Of a stretch of 10,375 nucleotides of DNA, positions 1-5,904 are shown in pieces. The stretch spans positions 1-10,375 of the forward strand of contig JAGQHR010000062.1 in assembly GCA_020431745.1 (NCBI GenBank), given 5' to 3'. Each line of letters begins with the position of its first letter. Positions within the stretch are counted from its first letter, which is position 1. This DNA is from Candidatus Eiseniibacteriota bacterium. GTDB lineage: Bacteria > Eisenbacteria > RBG-16-71-46 > CAIMUX01. The notes beneath the pieces were generated by a model. It did no database searches. It saw nothing but the letters and a program-made list of their open reading frames with translations, and had not been told where the DNA came from. The translations under genes and the position numbers were made by a program.

Positions 1-34
1 GGGCCTGACGCGATGCCCCGAAAAGTCGGGACAC

Positions 35-63
35 AGCGGGCTATGCTACGAGAGCAGCCCGCT
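35..63 (-). terminator. Possible terminator hairpin downstream of the oxidoreductase gene
   Basis: An 8-bp inverted repeat, AGCGGGCT at 35-42 and AGCCCGCT at 56-63, can fold with a few extra inner pairs. It lies 55 bases beyond the minus-strand stop codon at 119. Reading on in the minus direction there is a second small stem (17-30) with a short run of four T, not a clean T-tract. It could end or protect the oxidoreductase transcript, but it is a weak intrinsic terminator. Confidence 0.35.
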
Positions 64-118
64 GGGTGCAAGGTTGCGGCGTGTCGGAAACCCGAGTCGG
101 CGTTTCGGTTTTGGGCGC

Positions 119-1486
119 TCAGGCGTAGCGGTCGAACCTCATCACGACGGACTGCAGGCCCTCGGCCAGAGCCGGGTGGATCATCTCGGCATCGACGAGA
201 GAGCGGGCCGTGGCGCCGGACGCCATCATGGCGACGAAGACGTGGACCAGCTCCGCTGCTTCCAGGCCGACGATGCCGGCGCCCAGAATGCGCTCGGTCT
301 TGGGATCGATCAGGACCTTGAGCAGACCCGCGGTTTCGTCCGTCTCGATCGCCCGAGCCACGGCCCCGAAGGGCAGGGTCGAGACCTCGTGGGCGACCCC
401 CCGCTCCCTGGCCTCCTTTTCCGAGAGTCCGACGCGGCCGATCGACGGGTCGGTGAAGACGGCGTACGGGACCAGGCGGTCCTTCCGGGTGCGAGTCCCG
501 CCGTGCTCGAGGAGGTCCAGCAGGATCCGGTGGTCGTCCCAGGAGCTGTGGGTGAACTGAGGGCCTCCGGTGACATCGCCCACCGCGTAGACCCCGTCGG
601 CGCTGGTCCGATAGCGTTCGTCGACGACGATGAAGCCCCGGCGGTCGAGATCGATCCCGGCTGCTTCGCATCCCAGATCGGCCGTGTTGGCGGTCCGCCC
701 CGTGGCGACCAACAGGTGGCTCCCCGAGATCTGGTCACCTCCGTCGAGTCGGACGATCACCTCACTCGTGGCGGGGGCGGAGACGTCCACGATCTTGGCG
801 CCCAGACGGAGATCGATTCCCTCCTTGCGGAACACGCCCTCGACCGCCTCGCTGATGTCGACGTCCTCCCGGCTGAGGAGGTGGGGATTGTGGTCGAGAA
901 TGGTGACCCGGGCGCCGAATCGCCGAAAAGCCTGGCCCAGCTCGCACCCGATGTAGCCGCCGCCCAGGACGAGGAGGTGTTTGGGGAGATGCGCGAGCTC
1001 CATCGCACGGTCATTGTCCAGCCAGGGGACGTCTCGGAGTCCGGGGATCGACGGCTCGACGGGATGGCAACCGACGTTGATGACCACGCGATCTGCGGTG
1101 AAGTGCTCGCCGCCGGCGACCACGGATTTCGGCCCGTCGAAGCGGGCTTGGGACCGGACGAGACGGAGATTGTCGCCACCGCCCTCCAATCGGTTGGTCA
1201 CTCCCTCTCTCCACTGCGCCACGATCGAACGCTTTCGGGCGATTACGGCCGGGAAGTCGACCTGAACTTCGCCGGTTCGCACCCCGAGACGTTGCGCCGT
1301 CCGCGCGACGTGCGCGGCCCGGGCACTCGCGATCATGGTCTTGGTCGGAGTGCAGCCGTAGTTGACGCACGTGCCGCCGAGGTGGCTCTTCTCGAAGATC
1401 GCGACGCGCCGTCCCTCGTCGGCCAGCGCGGTGGCCAGCGGGACGCCGGCCTGCCCGGTGCCCAAGATCAGATAGTCGTAGTGCAT
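119..1486 (-). CDS. FAD-dependent pyridine nucleotide-disulfide oxidoreductase, MerA/Lpd-like
   Basis: This is a 455-residue class I flavoprotein disulfide reductase, a family that moves electrons between NAD(P)H and a redox disulfide through FAD; it is probably cytoplasmic. The N-terminal FAD-binding GTGQAG is at residues 9-14 and the redox pair is C40/C45 in GGTCVNYGCTPTK. The NAD(P)-binding GGGYIG is at 175-180, the second FAD motif AVGD at 301-304, and the C-terminal dimer domain ends with an H437-P...E442 pair resembling the His-Glu dyad of dihydrolipoyl dehydrogenase. The start is the ATG at 1484-1486, preceded by GGGAGGA six to seven bases away; an in-frame ATG 30 bases further upstream lacks such a site. 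It resembles proteins often labelled mercuric reductase, but it has no N-terminal metal-binding domain, no C-terminal vicinal cysteines and no mer neighbours. The family is secure and the substrate is unknown. Confidence 0.92.
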   Translation of the reverse strand: MHYDYLILGTGQAGVPLATALADEGRRVAIFEKSHLGGTCVNYGCTPTKTMIASARAAHVARTAQRLGVRTGEVQVDFPAVIARKRSIVAQWREGVTNRLEGGGDNLRLVRSQARFDGPKSVVAGGEHFTADRVVINVGCHPVEPSIPGLRDVPWLDNDRAMELAHLPKHLLVLGGGYIGCELGQAFRRFGARVTILDHNPHLLSREDVDISEAVEGVFRKEGIDLRLGAKIVDVSAPATSEVIVRLDGGDQISGSHLLVATGRTANTADLGCEAAGIDLDRRGFIVVDERYRTSADGVYAVGDVTGGPQFTHSSWDDHRILLDLLEHGGTRTRKDRLVPYAVFTDPSIGRVGLSEKEARERGVAHEVSTLPFGAVARAIETDETAGLLKVLIDPKTERILGAGIVGLEAAELVHVFVAMMASGATARSLVDAEMIHPALAEGLQSVVMRFDRYA

Positions 1487-1587
1487 GCGCTCCTCCCGGT
1501 GCGGTTTCGGATCCATCCGCCAGAGTGCCCGCGTTGCTCCGTTGATTCCCGCAGCTCGAGCTCTTCCCGAGGTCTCCGTGAGGTCTC

Positions 1588-1615
1588 AATATAGATACAG
1601 TCCGTCCGGATCGAA
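1588..1615 (-). promoter_or_regulatory. Weak candidate promoter for the oxidoreductase gene
   Basis: On the minus strand a TATATT box (1588-1593, five of six matches to TATAAT) follows a poor -35 (TTCGAT, 1610-1615) with a 16-base spacer. It would give a leader of about 95 bases before the ATG at 1486. Only the -10 is convincing. Confidence 0.3.
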
Positions 1616-1960
1616 GTCGGTTTCCATCCGAGGCGGTGATCCTGCCCGGCACCTCGTTTCGATCTCCGGGAGGCAACTCGCGGCGCCACCCGTAAAGTGT
1701 TGTGAGAAAAACTGTTGAGTCAGGGGGTATAGCGGAATGAGCGGACCGGTATTTGCGCGCGGACCCGCGAGATGAGGCATTCGCACCCTCCGAGGCACGG
1801 AGGCTCTCCGCACGTCGGAGTTAGCGTGTGAGAGCTTCGCCCGATGCCACCGGTCGACGCCGCGGATTCGGGCGAGCCCACGCAAGGGGTGGCGCAATTC
1901 CCATCTTGTGAAAGAGTTTAAATCGGAACAGTCAGTTCGATTCGTGGGTGGAGCCGCGCC

Positions 1961-2067
1961 GTGGTGGGGACCGTCTCGGGGCTCCAGGACTGTGGAGCGG
2001 GCGGTACTCCCCACGTCACTCATCGGGGACGAGACCGGGGAAGTTGCTTCGTCCCGCGACTTTTTTT
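1961..2067 (+). ncRNA. Candidate structured non-coding RNA or attenuated leader (3' portion)
   Basis: Bases 1961-2019 fold into one long hairpin. GTG (1961-1963) pairs with CAC (2017-2019), GTGGGG (1964-1969) with CCCCAC (2009-2014), ACCGTCT (1970-1976) with GGGCGGT (1999-2005), and GCTCCA (1981-1986) with TGGAGC (1993-1998), around a six-base loop. That is 22 pairs interrupted by bulges at 1977-1980, 2006-2008 and 2015-2016. Two of the pairs are G-U on the plus transcript and would be A-C mismatches on the minus strand, which favours plus-strand RNA. A strong terminator follows directly. No plus-strand protein gene lies upstream, so the transcript is either a small RNA or a prematurely ended leader of the gene at 2233. 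I do not recognise 6S, RNase P, tmRNA or SRP RNA signatures. The 5' end is not defined. Confidence 0.5.
2023..2067 (+). terminator. Strong plus-strand intrinsic terminator with no protein gene upstream
   Basis: TCGGGGACGA (2023-2032) pairs with TCGTCCC plus CGA (2049-2055 and 2057-2059), leaving G2056 bulged. That gives ten pairs around a 16-base loop, then one C and seven consecutive T (2061-2067). This is the classic Rho-independent form. It reads only on the plus strand, where the window has no preceding protein gene. Confidence 0.75.
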
Positions 2068-2099
2068 GCCCGGGATCTCAGTTCTTCGACCGGCTCTCG

Positions 2100-2105
2100 T
2101 ATACT
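2100..2105 (+). promoter_or_regulatory. Candidate -10 box for the DUF4440 gene
   Basis: TATACT (five of six matches to TATAAT) lies 127 bases before the ATG and just after the terminator at 2067, so the DUF4440 gene could have its own start point. The -35 region (TCAGTT at 16 bases) is poor. The leader ends with a small stem, GCCGG (2204-2208) with CCGGC (2215-2219), directly ahead of the GGAGGA ribosome site. Confidence 0.35.
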
Positions 2106-2232
2106 CACTTCGCCTCGGGGTCACGAGGAGTCATCGGGATCCGAGCGGAGTCCTGACCGGGCCTGCGCGGGATTCCTCGTCATCGGTTCGATGAACTCGT
2201 GATGCCGGCAACGGCCGGCGGAGGACCCCGTC

Positions 2233-2718
2233 ATGAACTTCCGCAGACTCGCCCCATTCGTCCCTGCTGCGATCTCCCTCGTCATCTTGCTGGGCTTGCC
2301 GTCGTCGGTCCCGGCCGGTGACAGTGATGCGATATCGGCCTCTGGTGCCGCCACCCGACTGGCCGAAGAGCTGCGGGCGACCGAGACCGCGTTCGCGGCC
2401 ACGATGGCGGCCCGTGACAAGGACGCGTTCGCGACATTTCTCGACCCCGGGACGATCTTCTTCGCCGGAGACAAGGAGCAGCGCAGTGCCGCTGTGGTCC
2501 TCGAGTCGTGGAGTCGCTTCTTCGAAGGGCCGGATGCGCCGTTCTCCTGGGGGCCGAAGGTGGTCTCCGTGCTCGACTCCGGCGCCCTCGGTCTGACGTC
2601 CGGTCCGGTCTACGACCCGGAAGGAAACGTCATCGGCCAGTTCAACTCGATCTGGCAGCGTGGCCCCGATGGGTCCTGGAAGATCGTGTTCGATCGCGGC
2701 TGCGCAGTCTGTGACTGA
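2233..2718 (+). CDS. Secreted DUF4440 / NTF2-like (SnoaL-type) protein
   Basis: This 161-residue protein starts with a Sec signal peptide: basic MNFRR, a hydrophobic run to about residue 22, and likely cleavage near residue 28 (VPAG). Residues 45-155 follow the DUF4440 pattern of the NTF2-like superfamily. A first helix carries E...A..ARDKDAFATF, then an FFAG strand with a following charged helix, W93..FF near the pocket, and a closing WQRGPDGSWKIVFD strand. Such domains form a cone with a pocket and act as ketosteroid isomerase-like enzymes or ligand binders; the substrate cannot be told from sequence. The tail has C157 and C160 in a CxxC, which could be a disulfide or metal site in the envelope. 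The ATG has GGAGGA seven bases upstream (2220-2225). It runs towards hemB and shares no operon with its neighbours. Confidence 0.82.
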   Translation: MNFRRLAPFVPAAISLVILLGLPSSVPAGDSDAISASGAATRLAEELRATETAFAATMAARDKDAFATFLDPGTIFFAGDKEQRSAAVVLESWSRFFEGPDAPFSWGPKVVSVLDSGALGLTSGPVYDPEGNVIGQFNSIWQRGPDGSWKIVFDRGCAVCD

Positions 2719-2724
2719 TCCCGG

Positions 2725-2756
2725 GCCCGGATCCCGCGCCCGAGCCCGGATCCCGC
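2725..2756. repeat. Short GC-rich direct repeat between convergent genes
   Basis: A 13-base unit, GCCCGGATCCCGC, occurs at 2725-2737 and again at 2744-2756, a period of 19. The unit contains the palindrome GGATCC, so the two copies can also pair with each other. It lies in the 100 bases between the ends of the DUF4440 gene and hemB. It could act as a bidirectional stop, but there is no T-tract on either side. Confidence 0.5.
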
Positions 2757-2818
2757 CTGTGCCTCGGCAGCCGGATGGGCGCGACCTGGCGAGAACAGAA
2801 GCCGGGTGGTGCTGTCCC

Positions 2819-3793
2819 TCAGGCTCCCGCGCGCGCCAGCTCTTCGCCGTGGTAGGTCAGGATGATGTCTGCGCCCGCCCGGTGGATCGAGAGGAGGACC
2901 TCCCGCATCGCACGATCCCCGTCCAGCCATCCCGCCGCGGCCGCCGCCTTGATCATCGAGAACTCGCCCGACACGTTGTAGGCCGCCACCGGCACCTGGA
3001 ATCGATCCTTCACCCGGCGGATGACGTCGAGGTACGAGAGCGCGGGCTTGACCATCACGATGTCCGCGCCCTCTTCGAGGTCGAGCGCGACCTCGCGTAG
3101 CGCCTCATCCGAGTTGGCCGGATCCATCTGGTAGCTGCGCCGATCCCCGAAGGCCGGGGTCGATTCGGCGGCTTCCCGGAACGGACCGTAGAAGCTGGAG
3201 GCGTACTTCGCGGCGTACGACACGATGACGGCATCCTGAAAGCCCGATTCGTCCAAGGTGGATCGGATCGCGCCGACTCGGCCGTCCATCATGTCTGAGG
3301 GAGCGATGACGTCCGCCCCGGCCTGCGCACAGGCTAGGGCCATCGCGGAGAGACGGGGGAGGGTGGCATCGTTGTCGACGTGGTCGCCATGGAGGATGCC
3401 GCAGTGTCCGTGATCGGTGTACTCGCACAGACACACGTCGCACCAGACCAGCATCTGCGGAACGGCCTTCTTCAGAGCGCGCACCGCCTGCGGAACGATG
3501 CCGTTCTCGGCACTCGCCTCGCTGCCCACCGCGTCCTTCACCGACGGGATCCCGAAGAGGATGATCGATCGGATCCCGAGGTCCGACAGCATCCGCGCCT
3601 TCTCCACCGTGCGATCGATCGACATCTGCGAACAGCCTGGCATCGCCGAAATCGGTCGGTCGACATCGGAACCCGGACACACGAACAGCGGCTGCACGAG
3701 CTTGCCGACGTCGAGCCGCGTTTCGCGGACGAGGTCTCGCAACAGGGGATTGGAACGGAGCCGGCGCATGCGGATCTTCGGGAACGTCGTCAT
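2819..3793 (-). CDS. hemB: Delta-aminolevulinic acid dehydratase (porphobilinogen synthase)
   Basis: This 324-residue cytoplasmic enzyme joins two 5-aminolevulinate molecules into porphobilinogen, the first common tetrapyrrole precursor. The whole HemB TIM barrel is present and of normal length. The active-site zinc ligands are C121, C123 and C131 in the CxCx7C stretch CDVCLCEYTDHGHCG, so this is the zinc-dependent type rather than the Asp-rich Mg-only type. The two substrate lysines are K196 (in SYAAKYASSFYGPFR) and K249 (in VMVKPALSYLD). The ATG at 3791-3793 is preceded by GAGGAGGTG at a good distance. hemD lies 150 bases upstream on the same strand, so the two may be co-transcribed, although no promoter or terminator between them is evident. 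The identification is secure. Confidence 0.97.
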   Translation of the reverse strand: MTTFPKIRMRRLRSNPLLRDLVRETRLDVGKLVQPLFVCPGSDVDRPISAMPGCSQMSIDRTVEKARMLSDLGIRSIILFGIPSVKDAVGSEASAENGIVPQAVRALKKAVPQMLVWCDVCLCEYTDHGHCGILHGDHVDNDATLPRLSAMALACAQAGADVIAPSDMMDGRVGAIRSTLDESGFQDAVIVSYAAKYASSFYGPFREAAESTPAFGDRRSYQMDPANSDEALREVALDLEEGADIVMVKPALSYLDVIRRVKDRFQVPVAAYNVSGEFSMIKAAAAAGWLDGDRAMREVLLSIHRAGADIILTYHGEELARAGA

Positions 3794-3943
3794 TTCGTTC
3801 GCACCTCCTCGGTCATTGAACGGTATCGGAGTCGAGCTTCCCGGCCCCGACCCGGGGGTTCCATCCGCAACTTTCCGGACACTCGTGGATGCCGTACCGA
3901 ACGTCGGGCCGACGAAGTGTCGAATCGACGAGCCGATCGGACC

Positions 3944-4804
3944 TCACCGGTCGCCGGATCGACGAGGTTCAGGCTCTCCCCGATCCTGTTCCAACCGGTC
4001 CGTCATCTCCCGGACCAGGACTTCCAAGCTGGGCGTCGAGGCCTGCAGCCAAGGTCGAAGCCCCCACGCAGCCAGCGCCTCCGTCGCCGTCGGCCCCAAC
4101 ACCGCGGGCCGCGAGCGATCCATGAACGTCTCCAGCTGCCTCCGGTCCGGGAAAATCGCCGCCAGTGACTCCAGCAGGATCCGCGCGATCGAGCCACTGG
4201 TCAGCACGATGGCTGCCCAATGATCGGCCCCTCCGGGAGGTAGCAAGCGATCCGGCTCCGGAGGAGCGGGCTCCACGCGATACGCCTCGACCTGGGTCAC
4301 GCGGATCCCGGCCTCCTCGAGGGTCCGGGGAAGGTCCGGGCGTGCGTCCGGGGAGGCGGGAAACAGGACGCGCGATCCCGCCTGTCCGGCGAGGAGCTCC
4401 CGCAGCTCACGGGCCAGTCCGGCGGCGTTCGCACTCCGGGCAACGAGATCGGCCGATCTCCCGAGGACGGATTCGCAGGCCCGCGCGGTCGCCGGCCCCA
4501 CGCAGGCGAAGCGGACTGATGCGCGCGTTCCGGCGGAACCGAAGGTGCCAGATCCGGCAACGGCGTTCGCGAACCCCTGGACCGCCCGCGCGCTCGTGAA
4601 CGCGATCCAGGAGAACTCGGACAGGTGTCGCACCGCGTCGTCCAGAGGTCCGGGATCCGACGGCGCGGCGGTCCTCGTCAGAGGGACGTGGCAGATCGCG
4701 TATCCGAGGTCCGCCAGGGGGGCAAACGGGTCTGTGATGGCGACCGGACCGCCCCGCCCCGCCTCGGAATCGCGAGTAACCAGAACTGCTTCAATCGCTT
4801 GCAA
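3944..4804 (-). CDS. hemD: Uroporphyrinogen-III synthase, TTG start
   Basis: This 286-residue enzyme closes hydroxymethylbilane with inversion of ring D to give uroporphyrinogen III, the product HemC feeds to it. Conserved HemD landmarks occur in order: LVTR at 8-11, FTSARAV at 69-75, VGPATARA at 102-109, VEAYRVEP at 172-179, LTSGS at 201-205, and LGPTATEAL with the ASTPSLEVL end at 236-263. HemD is among the least conserved haem enzymes, but this order is characteristic. The start is chosen as TTG at 4802-4804 because GGAGGG (4812-4817) lies seven bases ahead of it. A TTG 15 bases further upstream has no ribosome site, and no ATG fits. A weak start codon could lower HemD relative to HemB. 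The basic ORF at 4871-4987 lies 66 bases upstream on the same strand. hemC, usually adjacent, is about 3 kb away. Confidence 0.92.
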   Translation of the reverse strand: MQAIEAVLVTRDSEAGRGGPVAITDPFAPLADLGYAICHVPLTRTAAPSDPGPLDDAVRHLSEFSWIAFTSARAVQGFANAVAGSGTFGSAGTRASVRFACVGPATARACESVLGRSADLVARSANAAGLARELRELLAGQAGSRVLFPASPDARPDLPRTLEEAGIRVTQVEAYRVEPAPPEPDRLLPPGGADHWAAIVLTSGSIARILLESLAAIFPDRRQLETFMDRSRPAVLGPTATEALAAWGLRPWLQASTPSLEVLVREMTDRLEQDRGEPEPRRSGDR

Positions 4805-4870
4805 CGCCGGACCCTCCAAGCGGGATTCTCGTGGGCTGCTCCGGGGCCCGAAGCGACTCCGTCCGGCGGA

Positions 4871-4987
4871 TCAGGACTTCTTGCGTCCGCCCTTCTTGGC
4901 TTCCGCGATCGCCTCGCGGATCCGTGCCTTCACTCGATCCTTCTTGCGCTGGCGGCGTCGCCGCAGCTCCCGCTTGCGTTCCGACAT
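4871..4987 (-). CDS. Small very basic protein of unknown function, 38 residues
   Basis: An ATG at 4985-4987 opens a 38-codon frame ending in TGA at 4871-4873. GGGAGGA lies upstream of the start, with about 11 bases between GGAGG and the ATG, which is a little long. The product begins MSERKRELRRRRQRKKD, continues as an amphipathic KARIREAIAEAKK segment and ends GGRKKS. About half of the residues are Lys or Arg, there is no Cys or aromatic residue, and it is probably a single helix with flexible ends. Such composition suggests RNA, ribosome or DNA binding. The start recalls short planctomycete-type families such as DUF6800, but I cannot confirm membership. It is the first gene of the unit small ORF-hemD-hemB, and a candidate promoter lies 92 bases upstream. 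No function is assigned. Confidence 0.7.
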   Translation of the reverse strand: MSERKRELRRRRQRKKDRVKARIREAIAEAKKGGRKKS

Positions 4988-5044
4988 GATCCCGTGTTCC
5001 TCCCGGGGCGTTTTCTTGGGGACTGTTCCTATGCCGTTCGATTC

Positions 5045-5067
5045 CCGGGGGCGTTCGGGTCCCCCGG
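5045..5067 (-). other. GC hairpin in the leader of the small basic ORF
   Basis: CCGGGGG (5045-5051) and CCCCCGG (5061-5067) form a perfect 7-bp stem with a nine-base loop. It sits between the candidate minus-strand promoter at 5079-5107 and the ribosome site of the 38-residue ORF. It is not followed by a T-tract on either strand, so it looks like a leader structure rather than a terminator. Its role is unknown. Confidence 0.45.
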
Positions 5068-5078
5068 CGTGACGCGTG

Positions 5079-5107
5079 AGTATAGGTCAACGGGCTCTCC
5101 GGGCGAA
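5079..5107 (-). promoter_or_regulatory. Candidate promoter for the small ORF-hemD-hemB unit
   Basis: On the minus strand TATACT (5079-5084) follows TTCGCC (5102-5107) with a 17-base spacer. The -10 matches five of six positions and the -35 three of six. It lies 92 bases from the ATG of the small ORF and back to back with the plus-strand promoter at 5116-5143, so a regulator bound between them could act on both units. Confidence 0.45.
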
Positions 5108-5115
5108 GCAACTCG

Positions 5116-5143
5116 TTGACTGGCAGTGTAAGTGGGTGATAAT
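5116..5143 (+). promoter_or_regulatory. Good sigma70-type promoter facing the short PEP-CTERM gene
   Basis: TTGACT (5116-5121) and GATAAT (5138-5143) are each one base from consensus, with a 16-base spacer. This is the best housekeeping-type promoter seen in the window. Transcription would start near 5150, which gives a leader of about 245 bases before the ATG at 5396. Confidence 0.6.
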
Positions 5144-5395
5144 TGTCGTTCATTGGTCGATCCCACCGACCGGGGCCATGAATTTGGCATCGAGGACGGG
5201 GCATTGGAGCCAGGGGGTATGGCTTCACGGACCCCAGGTTGGGGGGCGATTCGATCGAAGAAAGATTGCTGCCTGCCGTGGGCTCGTTATGGACGGACTG
5301 ACACGGAGCCTGGCCCGTGATTTGGGGCCATTGCCGTGACGATGGCGGGTTTTCGATCTTCGGGCGATTCGTCCTGACGGGAGATTCATACAGCG
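5144..5395 (+). other. Long, folded 5' leader of the short PEP-CTERM gene
   Basis: Four local stems can be drawn: GGTCG/CGACC (5155-5159, 5167-5171), GGAGCC/GGCTTC (5206-5211, 5221-5226), CCCCA/TGGGG with a three-base loop (5232-5236, 5240-5244), and TGGCCC/GGGCCA (5311-5316, 5325-5330). No T-tract terminator is present before the gene, so control by premature termination is not evident. Control at the ribosome site (GGGAGA, 5379-5384) or of RNA stability is possible. I do not recognise a known riboswitch and see no credible small ORF. Confidence 0.4.
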
Positions 5396-5770
5396 ATGAA
5401 ACTGCGCATCAAGGGCGCGCTGATCGTCGGAACGGCCCTCGTCGTGTGTGCTGGAGTCAGCACGGCGGGTCCGTTGATGTTCGGCACGCCAGGTACGTCG
5501 TCCTGGGACACGGGTGAGATCTCGAATGGACTCGAGGTTTCCGACCTTCTGGTTGCGAATCCCAGCGGTGACACCGGTAGCGAGGCGGTCGTGAACGACG
5601 CTCCGATCCAAATCGGAGCGCGGGACATCGCCGTGCGGGCGTTCACTCCGACGTTGGAAGGCACGCCACCCCCTGCCAATCCGGTTCCGGAGCCCCAGAC
5701 GATGTGGCTTTTGGGTTCGGGACTGATCGGACTGGTCGGCTATCGGAATCTGCGCCGGAAGAGTTCCTGA
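5396..5770 (+). CDS. Short PEP-CTERM sorting-domain protein, 124 residues
   Basis: A signal peptide (MKLRIK, hydrophobic 7-22, likely cleavage after STA at 24) leads a mature region of only about 70 residues. The C-terminus is a PEP-CTERM sorting signal: VPEP at 97-100, a hydrophobic membrane segment at 102-116 (MWLLGSGLIGLVG) and a basic tail RNLRRK. Proteins with this tail are exported by Sec and handled at the inner membrane by an exosortase, which is not encoded here. The middle is rich in Gly, Ser, Thr, Asp and Ala, lacks Cys and shows no known domain. The segment TPPPANPVPEP resembles a linker. The gene has its own promoter, leader and terminator and sits between two minus-strand gene blocks. 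The sorting signal is secure; the role of the mature part is unknown. Confidence 0.9.
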   Translation: MKLRIKGALIVGTALVVCAGVSTAGPLMFGTPGTSSWDTGEISNGLEVSDLLVANPSGDTGSEAVVNDAPIQIGARDIAVRAFTPTLEGTPPPANPVPEPQTMWLLGSGLIGLVGYRNLRRKSS

Positions 5771-5835
5771 GGATCGCTGATCCAGCGGCCTGACGAGCAC
5801 GATCCGGCTACGACGTGACACAGACGTAATGAGTG

Positions 5836-5868
5836 CGGGCGGTTGCCGGTCGGGAGCCGCCCGTTTCT
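5836..5868 (+). terminator. Terminator of the short PEP-CTERM gene
   Basis: CGGGCGG (5836-5842) and CCGCCCG (5857-5863) form a perfect 7-bp stem with a 14-base loop, followed by TTTCT. It lies 65 bases after the stop codon. The T-tract is short, but the GC stem is strong. The stem also lies just beyond the mscS stop on the other strand and may slow convergent transcription. Confidence 0.6.
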
Positions 5869-5904
5869 CATGATCGTCCCTTCGTCGTTCCTCTCCGTTC
5901 CCGG

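Larger units (their letters stand above)
1487..2232. other. 746-base gap with no convincing protein gene; contains RNA-like folds and promoters
   Basis: The gap separates the divergently transcribed oxidoreductase and DUF4440 genes. The open frames inside it are rich in Arg, Pro and Ser with no recognisable motif or ribosome site, so I call no protein here. Plus-strand inverted repeats are frequent: CCTCCG/CGGAGG near 1788-1804, CTCCG/CGGAG near 1806-1820, TCGCCCG (1837-1843) with CGGGCGA (1869-1875), then the large fold at 1961-2019 and the terminator at 2023-2067. An AT-richer patch around 1910-1923 is the only obvious place for a promoter of an RNA ending at 2067, but no good -35/-10 pair can be fitted there. 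Confidence 0.6.

Noticed and set aside
74..1594. A 506-codon plus-strand open frame opposite the oxidoreductase gene
   Set aside because: It is the antisense shadow of a clearly identified flavoprotein; its Asp/Gly/Val/Arg-rich product is typical of such shadows.
1721..1730. CAGGGGGTAT shared with 5211-5220 (14 of 16 bases alike when flanks are included)
   Set aside because: Ten-base matches are expected by chance in 10 kb, and the flanks do not keep a common fold: the stem possible around 5206-5226 cannot form at the other copy.
1935..1943. GTTCGATTC resembling a tRNA T-loop
   Set aside because: The flanking bases do not form a T-stem, and no acceptor, D or anticodon arms can be found.
1586..2023. 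A 145-codon minus-strand open frame in the gap between the oxidoreductase and the DUF4440 gene
   Set aside because: No ribosome site or known motif; composition is that of a chance frame in GC-rich DNA, and it overlaps the RNA-like fold.
2100..2108. TATACTCAC shared by the -10 region of the DUF4440 gene (plus) and that of the small basic ORF (minus, 5076-5084)
   Set aside because: A nine-base match built on a -10 box is easily accidental; not enough to claim a shared regulator.
5144..5395. Cyclic-di-GMP or other known riboswitch in the PEP-CTERM leader
   Set aside because: The conserved sequence blocks of the riboswitches I know are not present; only generic stems are seen.
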